Source: Madurella fahalii (lineage: Eukaryota; Ascomycota; Sordariomycetes; Sordariales). From it: a stretch of 64,000 bases of DNA. Below the pieces are notes generated by a model. The model worked only from the letters and a program-made list of their open reading frames with translations. It had not been told where the DNA came from and ran no database searches. A program made the position numbers and the translations under genes. Shown in pieces: positions 12,104 to 24,901 of this stretch. Position 1 is the first letter of the stretch. Every line of letters begins with the position of its first letter. The DNA lies in contig CM056878.1 in assembly GCA_029876055.1 (NCBI GenBank), positions 1,116,001 through 1,180,000 on the forward strand. The letters run 5' to 3'.

Positions 12104-13354
12104 TTACCCCTGGATCCCACCTGCCACCATTTCCAAGCCTCCCTTGCCCCTTTCAAAGTCAAGCAAAACGGCCAGCACACCATCGTCAACCGCCTCGCCG
12201 CCTTGACAGAAAGAATAGAACGCTGAGAGTGGCCTTTCGGTTATCACGTCGGTGGGCGGCACGAACGTCCCGTCACCGGCCCGCTCGTTGCTCGGCTGCA
12301 TTTGCTGGTGGTTAGCGTTGGTATTGCTGGCCTCATTCAGCCCTCGCTCTATCAGCGCCGCCGGCTTAGCCGCGTCTTCTTCCACTCCAACCCCTACCGT
12401 TTTCACCTCTGTCATCGCGAATTCCCCTTGTTTTTCTGGTTCTTCGCCGTTTATCTCTACGCATATGCCACCGCGGGTTGTTGATGTCGTCGTTGTTTCC
12501 GTGGGGTGGTCGGATGTTGGTGATGGCGGAGGCCTTACACCCGCGACATCACCAACACTGGGAGTGCATGCGCTTTGAAAGGCGGGATCGCCAACCATTG
12601 GGATTAGTGAGGCAACGGCTGCTGCTTCCGAAGAAGTTTGGCGGTATGGGCAGTCGGTGCTGGATGCTCGGTCAGGAGAGGTTGAGCATCTGGAAGGCGG
12701 AAATGGCTCATGCCCCTCGCTGCCGCCACCGCTGTCGCCGCCGTCGGTGGCGTGATGAGCCGTAGATGAAGACGAGAGCGAACGGCTTGACGTGCTACAG
12801 CCAGAATAACAGGTCTCAGATTCGGATTCCGGCCCGATGATTGACTTGGGAGACGACGGGACTTCAACGTGGGTGGAAGTAACTGGGCTGGTCCCGTCTG
12901 GTCCCCTGGTCCGTAGACAAAACGTATGTCAGCTCTTCGTTCACACAGGAGGTATAGCGGTTACCGACGTTGAAAGGTTGGGCAAGACCAAAAGAGAACG
13001 CATCATGGACTTGCGGGCCCGTGGTCGGAGACGTCTCGCAAGGGAATGGAACGAGGAGATCTCCGAAGCCGAGGGCTTCTTGTTCAGGCTGGCGGGAGGA
13101 CTTGGTTTCAGCCCGCTTTCCTGGGGGCTATGTTCTGCCTCGTGGATAGCAGGCGCGTGGCGAGTACGGTCGGAGTGAAACCAACGGTGCTTGTTCCGCT
13201 TGGGCTCTACGAGCTGGGGCCCTTGATCCGCATCGTTGCCGGTTCTTTTGCGAAAGAGACGGGAGGCTTTGCAGCGGAGCGTGGACATAATCGATTGTGA
13301 GGATACTTTGGTGTTAATGCTCTCTTGTTCGTCTGATACCGACTGTCTCGACAT
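12104..13354 (-). CDS. Hypothetical Ser/Thr-rich protein
   Basis: No family recognised. Model: exon 1 13354..12945, exon 2 12887..12104, 397 residues. The 57-nt intron uses donor GTGAAC, branch CTGAC and acceptor CCAG, chosen because it is the combination that keeps phase; the exact acceptor among several nearby AGs is uncertain. The N-terminal 130 residues are basic (RCKASRLFRKRTG, SLARRLRPRARKSMMRS). The middle is dominated by Ser, Thr, Pro and Gly (SSRSLSSSSTAHHATDGGDS), and the end (TERPLSAFYSFCQGGEAVDD...DFERGKGG) has more regular composition. No signal peptide or membrane segment. A disordered regulatory protein is possible, but this is only inference from composition. Confidence 0.55.
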
Positions 13355-14303
13355 GCCTGTTTTGTACCAAGAGAACAAGCAGTATAAGGAAAGGAACCAA
13401 GTTGAGCCCTCTGACAATGATGATGGATAGCCCTGTGCCGAGGTTAGCGATGCCTCACGCACCAATTGGCCAGGTTGACGATGGCAGATATATGCTGAAG
13501 AGTCCTCAGCGGCAGAAAGGAGGAACAAGAAAAACGCATCATGATAACCATGGTTGTAGCAGTACACGAAGGAGTGACGGGTGCAAAGTAATTGGACAGG
13601 CACTACGTCCTGAGAGACCTGTCAGGGCAGGAGGCACCTATGGTGCACGAGTTTTGTATGGTGCCTTCCAGTCTAGCGCATCGAACCAAATACAACTGCA
13701 CTATGCCACCAGGCAGCGAGCACCCGCGAGTGCCATGTTGTCTGCAACTTCAACATCACTCTCCAGAGACTTAAGAACGACCTAAGTCTCAACTAGAGAC
13801 CGAAGTCCCAAGACTCAATACACAAATCAAGTCTCAAACTAAGATTGGGCCATAATGCGAGATCGGATGAGACGAGGGGATTTAAAACGAAAAACTCTTA
13901 TCTCGAATGGCACCATGTGCCTGGTTGATCCCGTGGATTGAATAGTTGTATAGAGTCTAATAGGGTCTTATGGATTGATCAATTAAGAGGACAAAGGGGT
14001 TAATACTTCGTACCTCTATTGGACAACCGGAGTTGATCCGTGCGTTTGAGCGCCGGCTGTGATATGCAGTGCATGCAAGGGCCCCTGCAAAAGAAATGCC
14101 GTCTGACAGACGCGCTCGTTCAGCTGGTCGCCGATTGGAGAGTCGCGCAGGCGTTATCAATCACGACGCTTTCCCAAAAGCATTCACTCCAATTCACCTT
14201 GAACCATCTGAGAGAGGAACCTCTAGGCATCCGTCGTGATATTTATTCATACTCACAGTTCAGCGCCGAGAAACAAGCGGGTCTCGTCCAGCCGTCGCGC
14301 ACC
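13355..14303. other. Divergent intergenic region with short CT/AG-rich repeats
   Basis: About 950 bp between divergent starts. At 13765-13845 the octamer AAGTCTCA recurs in direct and inverted form (arms GAGACTTA and TAAGTCTC flank a 9-nt gap). The rest is AT-richer and without a supportable gene. Confidence 0.5.
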
Positions 14304-15512
14304 ATGGCAGCCAAGGGCAACGCCAAAGTCGCCGCTGATTTTGAAAAGATCATCAACGAGGGTACGCCACGATGCGCCACCGAGATAGAAGACTGCGCTG
14401 ACAAAGCCAATCTACAGGCCGCGACCGCAAGAAGAATGAAGCGCTCGCCGCAAAGATCTTCAGCAAAGACCGTCGCTCAAGCACTCCGGTGTCCAACTCC
14501 AAGTCCGCAGCATCCCCGTTTGGTACCCTCGCCAGCCGCGCAGGGGTGAAGAAGGTTCGATCTGCCGCCCCCCATCTCACAATCGCCTCTCCTTCAGCCC
14601 CCGTGACTGACATCCGCACCCCAGCAGCGCGCCGTATCCTCCGGCCGCCCGCGCCACAGCACAGGCAACATCGACGGCGAATGGACGCACGATCTGCACG
14701 ATGCACAACCCCCGAAAGGCCCCAGAGCCAGCCGTAACGGCGCGGGCTCTCTCGCAGCCCGCATCACCGACCCAAAAGCCCCGCCGACTGGGCCGGCGAG
14801 CCATCGGCAGCAGCGGCGCGCTGCACAGGTTGCGCAAGCTCTGATAAGGTCAGAACTGCAGACCCGGGCGGCTCCAGGCGCGGCGCACGCGGCGCGGATG
14901 GAGCAACAGCGACAGAAAGCGCAGTCGGCGCTCGGCAATGGCACCACCGCAGCAAAGCCAACATTCAACAGGGGCATGACCATCCGGGGCCTAGCCGGCC
15001 CGTTCGTGGTGATGGCGCAGAACTTTGCCCCCGGTACCACGGCGGCCGACATCGAGAGCGCCATGACTCCCGTCGGCGGTATCATTACCAGCTGCCGACT
15101 GGTGAAGCAGCACCCCATCGTGATTGCCGAGATAATTTTTGAGAGCAAGGAGGGCGCCGACAACGTCATTGCCACGTTCAACAACCAAACCGTATGTCGC
15201 CCCACCTCACCCCCGGCTGACCCTGATCGGAACTGACCTCTCATCCAAAAACAGGCTGATGGCCGCGTCCTTAGCGTCTACGCCAAACCGGGCAACACCC
15301 CCTCCGTACCAGTCGTGGCCCGCCCCACGTCCGGCGACGATATGGTGGTAGACGGCTCGTGGGGCTTCGACGACCCCATGGAGACTACAGACCATAGCCA
15401 GTCTGCATCGGCCACGACGGCAGGCGGACTGTATAGCGATAACATAGTCAAGTCGAATCGCTCCGGTCGGGGCTTCAACCGGAATGGGCGGTTCGGCGCC
15501 GGCGCGAGATGA
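14304..15512 (+). CDS. RNA-recognition-motif protein (Yra1/ALY-like size)
   Basis: Exons 14304..14361, 14418..14554, 14625..15191 and 15255..15512; 339 residues. The start MAAKGNAKVAADFEKIINEG continues in phase over three introns. A basic, Ser/Ala-rich N-terminal half (DRKKNEALAAKIFSKDRRSS, later AARMEQQRQKAQ) precedes one RRM: GPFVVMAQNFAPGTTAADIE forms beta1-alpha1, ITSCRLVKQHPIVIAEIIFE forms beta2-beta3, and DGRVLSVYAKPG is the closing strand. The C-terminus is Gly/Arg/Asn-rich (SGRGFNRNGRFGAGAR), typical of RNA-binding tails. It probably works in mRNA packaging or export, but the exact family is not certain. Intron 2 has a GTTCGA donor and a tandem CAGCAG acceptor. Confidence 0.8.
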
Positions 15513-16998
15513 AACGAGTTGATTTTGGGTCAGTCTAATCACGTCGTCTCGGGCACGCTGCCCAGATCTCTTCGAATAAACCTTTCTTTTTCCCTCATTG
15601 TATTTAACGCGGGCCGCTGCTTCTGCTTTCGCAGTTTGACGACTAGGTATTGGAGAGACCAGGTCCATTTCCATTTGATCGAGCACGGCGTCCTTGGGCG
15701 TTTTCGGGATTTACAAGAAGAAGGGAAGGGGAAGGGGGTAGGTAGGCGAACGGGCGGGAAAAGCGCTGGCAGTGTACCATCAAGACAGGCAATAGAAATC
15801 AAGAACGTCGGTCCCGGCCGGTTATAATACGCATGGCCGACAAACTAGCTCCTGAGGGGAACTTAAAACTCCCAAAACACTTGTTACAGGGTCGTGGGCG
15901 CTTTCCAAGGAGGCGCTAAACATCTCAACAAGAAGAGAATGCAAAGTGCTCTATTTCTCACCCCATTCCCATCCTTACACCACGGCCTTGCTCCCCTTAT
16001 CTGTCAACATCCAACACCATAACACAACCAATCACCCAACCCATTCAGCTCCCCAGTCTCCCACCGCTCCTCCATCCATTCCGTCGTTCCGCTCACTTGT
16101 TCCGCTTGAAACCAAAGAAACAAAGTAGTAAAAGACCAACTATGACACTGCAAGCGAATAACTAGCCAACCAGCCCAGTTAAAAACCAAACCCTCCACAA
16201 CATAAAGCGACTCTGAAGGTGGGGGGCAGAAAGGGGGTAGTTGCTGAGTGTGCGGCGTGAAACAGAAAGGAAGAAAGAAATGTAGGAAAGAACCACAACA
16301 TCAAAAGCATAGCGTATACCCGGCCCGCCTCCCCTCTCTCTCTCTCTCGCTTTCTTTTCGCTCGAAACGTTATCCTTCACACCGGCCCAATGCTCCCCTC
16401 TCCCCGCGCTGTATATAGAGATATGTGACCTGCCTCCCGCAACAAGCAGCCAGGTCGTCAATCCGTCCGTTCCTGAAGTGCCCGGCGCAGGCACACGGGC
16501 CGGCAGACGGACGGACGGAGAGACAGGCAGGTAAGTACCCAGGTAAATCACCACCGAACTACCCCGCAAAGCAACGGGACCGATCAGTTAAGCTTATTCG
16601 ATCGTCTCCCCTCCCCTCCCCCTCTGAATCCCGCCAAGCATGGCGTAGCACTGCTCGATGATCTGCTTGTAGCTGACCTGCCCACCGACCCCAACACCGC
16701 CGCGGCGTGCCTCGCAGGACCGGATAGGTGGGCGATGCGGGAAGGGAAAGCCTCAATGTCATTCATCAGGCGGGAGTTTGCTTGCGGCAGTAGCTGCTGC
16801 TGCTGCTCAATCTCCGAACTGGTCTGGAAGTTCTTAATAAGTACTGGGGCAATCTCGGCACACCCACATCAAACCCGCTCAAACAACGTTTCTGTGCAAT
16901 TGCAGAGACTAATCTCGTATGTTGCGTGCATGCCTCACTCATCCAAGATAGGACACGCACAGCGGGCAAGATAAATGAGGATGACGACGATGACGACG

Positions 16999-17065
<67 letters not shown>

Positions 17066-17191
17066 CAAATGGGGTAACTAGCAAGTTCGAAGAACGCCGA
17101 ATTGCAACGCAACCGTAACAAATAGAGGCGAGATCAATATCCTCTGCATCTTTGTTATCCAACTACCACCGGATCTCTCGCGCTCAACGCT
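15513..17191. other. Convergent intergenic region upstream of the YAK1 3' end
   Basis: About 1.7 kb with CT-rich and CA-rich stretches and the (GAT)n microsatellite at its right end. Frames here have biased, non-conserved composition; no gene supported. Confidence 0.55.
17001..17065. repeat. (TGA)n trinucleotide microsatellite
   Basis: About 21 uninterrupted copies of TGA/GAT, roughly 130 bp downstream of the YAK1 stop codon (YAK1 reads leftward), so probably in or just past its 3' UTR. Confidence 0.95.
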
Positions 17192-20110
17192 TCAGTGCCA
17201 AGGGGTCTGGCCGCTGCTGCCCATGAAGCCTTCTTCAAGCGTCCGCTCCTCCAGGTTTCGAATGAAATCGCGATTCCCTCGTCCCGTCTGCTGCGCTCGG
17301 CTCCCTCTCCTCACCGCCCTGCCCGGTGTCTGGTGGTCCATACCTGCTAAGCCCTCAGGAGGTGGTGGGTAATACGCAGGGCTGGGCTGGAGCCGAATAG
17401 GTTGGGTGGGGTCGAGGTGGCTGGCAACCCTCTGGATCGCGGCGGGGATTCCGCTCTGTTGCTGCTCCATTGTTGAAGCTCGCTGCCTTGGCCGGCCTTG
17501 CTGCGAGTACATGTTGGACTGCGGAATGCCTGCCGAATAGTTGGCTGGCGGCATCTGGACGGGTCCCTGTGACATGCTCATCTGGCCATATGCGCTCGAC
17601 TGGCCAGAATACGGAGGCGGAGCCCCCGAATGTGCGCCGCCGGGGGAGTACATGCTGCTATTCGCATACATGGATGGCGGTTGCGCATGGCCCTGCTGCT
17701 GGTATTGTCCGGTAACCACGGAGCCATAGGCCCCTGGGCCTGTTGGGTTGGGATGCGCCTGAGCCTGGGCCTGAGCTTGGGCAGCCTGCGCTCTCTGTTT
17801 GCTCATCGCCTCCGCCTGCAGCTGTTGTTGCGTGCCGGGAGCTGGTGACCGGTTCAAGGAGCTCGACTTGAGGTTCATGGGCGGCACAAACTGTCCTGTA
17901 TATTTTTGTTGTGTGATGAAAGGATGCAACTTCGCTTGCTGCGGCGACCATCTCTCGAGCGGATTGATGGTCAATAGGCCCCTCACAAAGTCTATAAAGG
18001 CGATGCGGTTGTTCATCTCTAAAACGAGTGAGTCAGCTCCGTCCACACAGGCCGGAGATTGCTTGTAACGTACCTCTATCGATCTCTGACTGCTTCATAT
18101 TCTTTCGAGGCATCGGATATGACTTAATAATCTCTGGTAATGTGTTTGCCTGGAAGTACTTCTTGCTCGGCTGTTCCTTTGTGCCGCGCTCTCTCGAGTA
18201 TTGCTCCATGCTCTTCAGGTGGTAAGTCCGCCTCCCGAATTCATCCTGCCTCTTTTCGAAGAAGTCCCCAGCTTGCTTGCCCATCTCGATCATCCAATTC
18301 GGGGGGTTGCCGAGCATCTCGACGATTCGCGAAACCTGGTTGTATTCTGACGAACCCGGGAATAGGGGGAGTCCCAGGAACAATTCGACCACGATGCAAC
18401 CTAGCGACCACATGTCGATGGCGGAAGAGTAGGGCAGGCCGAGTAGCACCTCGGGTGACCGGTAGAACCTGGACTGGATGTACGTGTACACAGTCTGTCG
18501 CTCGTCGCACGCGGACCCAAAATCGATGATCTTGATTATCGGGCTCTCGAGGTTCTTCAGGAGGATATTTTCCGGTTTCAGATCGCAGTGGATCAGCCTC
18601 GCCTTGTTCAACAGCGCCAACCCGTTAAGGAGCTGTTGGGCAAAGACTCGGACGAGGGTCGTGCTCAGGCCGCGGAACTGATTCTGTTTGATCAGCTCAT
18701 AGAGGTTCACACTCAGCAGCTCAAAGACTAAGCATAGATGTTGCCTGTGAATGAAGGTGTCCTTGAGCCGCAAGAGATGGTGGTCGTCGTTTTTGTCCAG
18801 CTTGGTATTAAGCTGGGCGGCGGTTAGCGCAGGGCGGCCGAGGTAGCGGACCACGGTAACTTACTAGATCCAAGACGGACACTTCCATCATGCTCTGGTT
18901 GAAGTAGGCGGTGCGGTTCTTGATTACCTTTACCGCAACCACCTCCTGCGTCTTGAGGTTTTGGCACTTGACAACCTGGCCGAATGTCCCCTGGCCGAGG
19001 ACGTCCAGGATCAAATATCGGTTCCTGGGAAAGCAATTAGCCATCGAGATCTCTCATCGGGCCGCAGGAAATGGCCGTACTTGTGCCCCGCCTCCTCAGA
19101 GCCAAGAATATCGTTAACATAGAGAATGTAGTCACTGTCTTCGTTATCGTAGCCATCGTTCTTGACTCCTTTGCTCGGCTTTGTCAAGACCCGGCGAGGG
19201 TTTCGCGATGATTCGTACTTGAAGCCGGGGTTGCAGATTCGATAGGTGGCGGGCAGATGAACGGTGAGGGCTTGGAGGGGCTGTCGACGCGGGTCAGCGG
19301 CTTGGGCGGCAAGCGAGTCGGTTGGACGGCCGGGGGCCTACTCACGCTGATAAACCCTCCTTCAGGGTTAGCCCGTCGGAATGGCGGTTGATCGTTGACC
19401 TTCGGCCTTAGATCTGTCGGTCCCCGGATCCTCTTAAATTCTGGAACAGGACCCTTGTCGCTCATTGACATGCCCGATTGCGGGGCACGTTTCGGGGACT
19501 TGGGGTCCGCGTAAGAGCCGTCCATGGGGGTCACGGATGAAGGCGAGTAGCTTTCCGGCCCGGATGTGTAGGAATTGATGGGCGGCAGCTGGGGGGCCGC
19601 CTGACGGGTGGTATAGTAGGAGCTTTGCGGGGCGTAGTCCGACGGCCGGGTGGGCGACTGCCGTTGGGCGGGCTGCTGCGAGAACTGGCTGGCGCCGGCA
19701 GACTTTGGGCCGTACGGCGATGTGGGGGACAGAACCTCCATGGGCGAGTATCGCTGCGCGGCGGCAGACGGCTCTTGCTGGAGGTTTGCGGCTCGGCCGC
19801 CCGAGAGGTGCTGTTGATGATGGGGTCTCATGGGATAGGTGACCGTCGAATTCATGGCGCCGTAGGAATCGTGGGCATCCTGCATCTGGACGTCGCCGTT
19901 TCCGTCGCGCATCTGGGGGCTCGTCATTGGCGATGTCGCCGACGACGGGTTCAAGCCGCCTTGGTACTGATCATACTTGAAGCCGGCCGGGGGTTGCGCC
20001 GAGGCCTGGGCGCTGCTGCCATAGTCCCGCGGGGCCATCTGGCTGTTGCCATTATATCGTCTCTGAGCGCTGGCGCCGGCAGCATCGTTGTACGCCTGCC
20101 ATTGCTCCAT
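17192..20110 (-). CDS. YAK1: DYRK-family dual-specificity protein kinase Yak1
   Basis: Growth and stress kinase acting opposite PKA/TOR signalling. Minus-strand exons: 20110..19346, 19280..19081, 19024..18865, 18812..18074, 18018..17192; 896 residues. The first 255 residues are Gln/Ser/Pro-rich and probably disordered. The kinase domain follows: glycine loop LGQGTFGQVVKC, lysine in VAVKVIKN, catalytic loop HCDLKPENILL near residue 452, DFG near 472, then the DYRK activation loop QTVYTYIQSRFYRSPE. The second tyrosine of YTY is the self-phosphorylated residue in this family. The domain ends with NPLERWSPQQAKLHPF. The C-terminal tail is Gln/Ala/Tyr-rich (QQQLQAEAMSKQRAQAAQAQ) and ends GFMGSSGQTPWH. 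All four introns are 52-65 nt with standard splice motifs. Confidence 0.96.
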
Positions 20111-22874
20111 AGCTGCTGGAACAAGGGGACGACGCTTCGTAGGGTTTGCCGTTGTGATGCTGTGTTGATGTTTCGCGGCAAGCCCAGGTTAAGGCAGGTG
20201 AGTTTTGGGGTCCTTTGGGCTCTCGTGTACGGAGGGCGGGGGAGGGACCCGCACCAGCAGAAAGCGGGTCGGCGACTAAGGCAAAGGTCTCAGGGATGGA
20301 GCAGCTCAGAGCGAAGTGCTAACGTATGGGAGGGCGCTTGGGCGGACGCGTTTTGCAGGGAGCGCAGGACCCGCACGGCGCCCGAGATGGACGGACCAAC
20401 AAAAAAACGAGGTGGGAATAGACGGACGTGAGGGAAATTCGCTCTGGCCAGATGCGAAGCACGGGATGCGGCCAAGAGTTGGTCAAGATTTCATTGTGAC
20501 ATCGTTTTGGGTGTGCGCACCTCGAAACAATACGGGTGTCGGTTAGAAGTGCCCGATGATGATCTCAGCGATGGGGGAATTGGAAGTGGAAGGTAAGATC
20601 AGGTTCCTGGACCAGCCGGGGCCCCTGCAAGTTTGCAACCCCAAACGAGTGCTGAGAACCTGAGAACCTTGCCCAGGTTGCTAGGTAGGCGAGCCAACCC
20701 CGCCGTCAGTTTTGAGTTTTGGGCTGCGCTGGGCAGCTGCAACTGGAGTTCTTCCACAGCTGACCAAAGCTATGGGTAGTACCATGCCTCTGTGAACCTG
20801 ATAAGGAAACCAGAAGAAACAATGGAATGGTCCCGGTATTCGTTTTGTTGATCAAAGACGGTCAAGATGCTTTTCAAGCCGGGGATTTCAGAGTTCAGAG
20901 CAGCCTACCCGCCCCCCCCCCCCCCCCCCCAAAAAAAAAAAAAAAAAAAAATTACCCCACCTAACACAGAACGGTCGATTTCCACAAGACTTGAAGATGC
21001 AGTCAACATGTGCCAGTTGCGCCGGCAGAAAACAAGGCGCCCAGCAACGCTTCAGCCCCCGATAATAAGTATATCCTGGCATTTACTAGTGCTAGAGACG
21101 GGCATTGTAAGATGAGCTGTTCAAGAACGGAGCCTGGTGAAAGCCATAGCAACATTCGGGTGCCTCCTGCGTCACATGCGTATTATTATACCCTAGACGT
21201 AGGTATTTACCAGGTTCTCATGGTGCGCGACTGCGACTGGGGGTAATTACCAAGTAATATGCACGAGCTGTAACAAATCTCCAGCAGTTGGTAAGGTACT
21301 TGGCCTACAGTACCAGAACTAGAGTTTACCACCGTAAGGCATGTTAACGTAAGGTGTTTCTCACTCGAGTCAGGTAGGGACTCAAGTAATCTGTGCAGAC
21401 CCAGTGATTGTAGGATCGCCGGAACCCACAAAGCAAGGCAGGCGGTCCTGTCCTTTGCTCCGAACATAATGCCCCACGCCCCAGAGTTCTCGATTGACTT
21501 CTCGGCGCCTAAAACAAGATAGCCGGCGTTAGATCTCTTTGTTGATCGCGCATCCACAGCGACTGCATACGTTCGTAAACTCAATCCGGCACGTCTCCTG
21601 GAAATCTGAATTGTGCATGCTCGCGGGGGGGGCGGCATAAGCACAAACATCAGCTAAGTGAGAGATTGGGCATCAACCGCAAATCACCGCCACCGGGTTG
21701 CCCCCATCGACGAAAATCCATCACCCTGTAGCCGCCCCTCCAAAAAAAAGCCAATAATACGCCCTTTCATCACCGCAACCCGTCATTGGGCGGAGTGCGG
21801 TAAGCAATTGGCCACAGAAATACCCATTCAACTTGACCACACCACGCCACCCTGGAATCAGTCAGATCGCCAAAGACGAGCTGGAATGATCACCAAGAAA
21901 CGAAGTACACAATGGGCGAAAACGTTGGGACAACAGACCAAAAGAATCTTTTCCAATCTTCCATTCTCCTCTCAATAACATAAAAAGAGTGGGATAACCA
22001 AAAATGGGTAATAATAGTAATAATAATAAACGAAATAAGAAAATGACATATAAAAAAAACAACCAAAAAAACAGCAGCGGTTGTACAGCCAGCCCAAGTT
22101 TTCCCTCATGACAACATCCTGCCTCTTTCTTTGCCCCCCGGTCGCGAAGAAATAGTAGAACGATCAGAAGTTGCCCGTCGCCTGCATGCCTGACCGACCG
22201 ACTGATTCGAGAGCAAAAATATTGGCTCCTTGACTCCAATGGATCCATAGCAGTGTGAAGTGAGGGAAAACAAATCTCAGACCCGCCTTTTATTCCCCGG
22301 AAGACCTAGTTAGGGAAATGTGGTTCTGTAGCCCATTAAGTCAAATCAAGAAAACTCGTCAACTCGTCAACAAAGGAAGGCCGGCCAGCGAAAGAAGAAT
22401 TTATGTAATGCTTCAAGTGGTATCCAGCGGGGTGAGACAAGTAGGGAAAACAAGTGAAAACCGGAAATCACGAGAGTTTTGTGCAGAGATGAAAACGTGC
22501 AGCTACAAGACCCAGAGGGAAAAGTAGGTCGTGCCCGTGGGAATCACTAGCAGAAGAAGACGAGAAACACATTCGCGTAGTACATCAAATCAAGGCGCAA
22601 AAGTAAAGCAAAGCAAAGCAAGCACCCAGTTTCCCAGCCAAAAGTTCCCCGAAAATCAACTTGATAGCTGTCTGAAGGTTCCTCAGATCATGAAAGAAGA
22701 CGACGTTTTGGCGCAGATGAATCTGAAAGGCCCCCGTCCTGGGAAGCTGAGAGAGAAAGTAGAACGCAAACTTCAAGTTTCCCGCCAATGCATGACGAAA
22801 AAGAAGGCGCGAAAAGCAAGGCATGCCGAAGATGCCGTCGAGCTCGAGCTCAGCGCCGGCCTATCTCGGCGCGT
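20111..22874. other. Long intergenic region: YAK1 upstream side and PUB1-like 3' side
   Basis: 2.76 kb lying 5' of YAK1 and 3' of the next minus-strand gene; it probably includes a long YAK1 leader and promoter. It contains the C19-A21 tract. A 147-codon minus-strand frame at 21207-21650 has no supporting motif. No gene called. Confidence 0.5.
20912..20951. repeat. C19-A21 homopolymer junction
   Basis: Nineteen C followed directly by twenty-one A, same strand and order as the tract at 12019-12047; about 800 bp upstream of the YAK1 start. Confidence 0.95.
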
Positions 22875-24592
22875 CTATCCCTGGTAGCTAGAGAAACCGC
22901 CGTTGTTGAAGTTCTGGCCAGGGGGGGGCTGGTTCCACTGAGCGTTGGACTGCTGGCCGCGGCCGTAACCACCTGCGCTGGGGGGGCCACTGTATCCCAT
23001 CGGCTGGCCGCCGTAGCCCGCCGGCGACTGAGCCTGGGGGCCGCCGTAGCCGCCCTGCTGACCTGGACCATAGGAGCCTATACTTAGCGTCAGCGACCAA
23101 GTTCAATGAAACCGCATTCCGAAGCTACCCACCACCGTACTGGTTGAAGTACGTAGAGGGCGTACCGGGATAACCAGGCGTCTGAGCGCTCTGAGGACTG
23201 TACTGCTGGTTCGGATCGAACTGCTGATGGTTCGGAGTCTTGTCCTTGCCCCACTATGCCCGTGTTAGATTCGTAAACCAGCCAAAGACCGCAGAAGGGA
23301 ATACGTACGCTGCACTTGAGCGGGCGACCATTAACATTATAGCCGTTCAGTTGACAAATCGCCATGGCGGCGTTCTCGTGGCTGTCCATCTTAATGAAAG
23401 CGAATCCGCGGTCCGCCTGGAAACGAGATTCAACGACGAAGCCAAAGTTCTGGAACAGAGGAACAAGGTCGTTCTGGGTCGTGTACGGGGTCAAGTTGCC
23501 GACATAGCAGGTGGTCTGCCAAGCCGGCGTCTGGTTGACAATCATGTCATAGCTATGAACGCCATGAGTGGGGAAATGGTGGTGACCATACGGGGTGGTC
23601 GGCGTCATTCCCATCTGCTGCATCGCCTGCTGCTGAGCGATAGAGGGCTGGCCCTTCTGGTTGGCCCAGTTGCAGCGGATAGCGCGGGATCCAAGCCACT
23701 CGCCATCCATGGAGCTCAACGCCTTCTCAGCATCGGGGCGCTCGCGGAAAGCAACGAATCCGTAGCCACGAGAGCGGCCCGTCTTCATATCCCACATGAC
23801 GCGAGCCTCGGAAACGGATCCGAAGGCGGAGAAGGCCTGGAGAAGGACCTCATCATTCACCTCATTGGAGAGATCGCCAACGAAGATGTGGAAGTGGTTC
23901 GAGGTATCCTCTTTGTTCGCATTGTTGGACTGGTAGGCCCAGTTGACACGAATTTCCTAGCAGAGCCAGTCAACATCGATTATCTCGGTTGTATAGTGCG
24001 GTTCGGGTCGAACATACCGATTGATGGACGCGACGGCCGTTCAGCGTCTGCATAGCGCGTTCGGCAGCACCGGGATCATCGTACTCGACGAAGCCATAGT
24101 TGTAGCCCTTAGCCTAAAGCATCCAAGATGCGTCAGCAGATGTGTCAGCGAATAGGCCTGCCGGGCGATAAAAAAAAAGAAAAGAAAAAAAGAAAAAAAA
24201 AAATTCTCGCTTACGTTCTTGTCAGGAATGATCTTGACGTTCTGAACATGGCCGGTCGTCTCGAAGATCTGACGCAGGACATCTTCAGTGACGCGGGGAT
24301 CCAGGCCTCCAACATACAGAGCACGCTTGTTTGGCTCCGGGGCAGCGCGGCGACCGAACGGACCGCCGCTGGTGGGCGACATGATGCCGCTCTTGTCACC
24401 GCCGCCGCCCATCGGAGAAGTGATCGCGGTCGGGATCGGGTTCGTGTTCTGCGGGATATGCAGAGGCGGAGGCGGCATGTGAGCGGGGTTCGAGGGAGCG
24501 TTCTGACCGTTCTCGTAGCCCGGAGCACCGGCGTTGGGCTGGGGCGGGGGAGGCAGTTGACCAGAGGTCGTGGAAGGACCGTTGTCAGCCAT
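22875..24592 (-). CDS. PUB1: Three-RRM poly(U)-binding protein (PUB1/TIA-1 type)
   Basis: Cytoplasmic/nuclear mRNA-binding protein of the TIA-1 family, known for mRNA stability and stress-granule roles. Minus-strand exons: 24592..24215, 24113..24018, 23956..23309, 23253..23133, 23077..22875; 481 residues. A Pro/Gly/Asn-rich leader precedes RRM1 (ALYVGGLDPRVTEDVLRQIF, RNP1 GYNYGFVEY), RRM2 (HFHIFVGDLSNEVNDEVL, RNP1 RGYGFVAF) and RRM3 (TTCYVGNLTPYTTQNDLVPL, RNP1 DRGFAFIKM). The C-terminal tail is Gln/Gly/Tyr-rich (QQGGYGGPQAQSPAGYGGQP), a prion-like composition typical of TIA-1 proteins. Intron 1 (101 nt) holds a polypyrimidine tract. The last intron donor lies inside GGTGGTGGG; phase selects the site after the first G of the second GGT. 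Confidence 0.92.
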
Positions 24593-24901
24593 CTTGGAGC
24601 AAGCCGTAGCAAGGGAGTCGCTTGGTGGAAGAGTGCAAGATCGCGACGACGAATAGAAGAGATGGCGCAGGGCTTTTCTTGGCAGCGCGAAAACCCCACT
24701 GAGGAGACGTCTCCGTCAAGGGTGCTTATTGCAGCGCGGCTGAAATCCCGGACCACGCAGCGCTTCCTGGCTGGAAGAACGAGAAAAGAGGGAGAAGAAG
24801 GCGGTGCTTCGAGCTCGCGTATTCTTCTCGCAGCGCAGTCGTGCGAGCAACAACGCAGTGCGGCTACCACGGAGGAACTGAAATGAATAGGTCGCGCCTG
24901 C

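Noticed and set aside
19625..20431. 268-codon plus-strand frame
   Set aside because: Shadow of YAK1 exon 1 with no motif.
23240..24055. 271-codon plus-strand frame
   Set aside because: Antisense to the three-RRM gene, crossing its introns; composition not protein-like.
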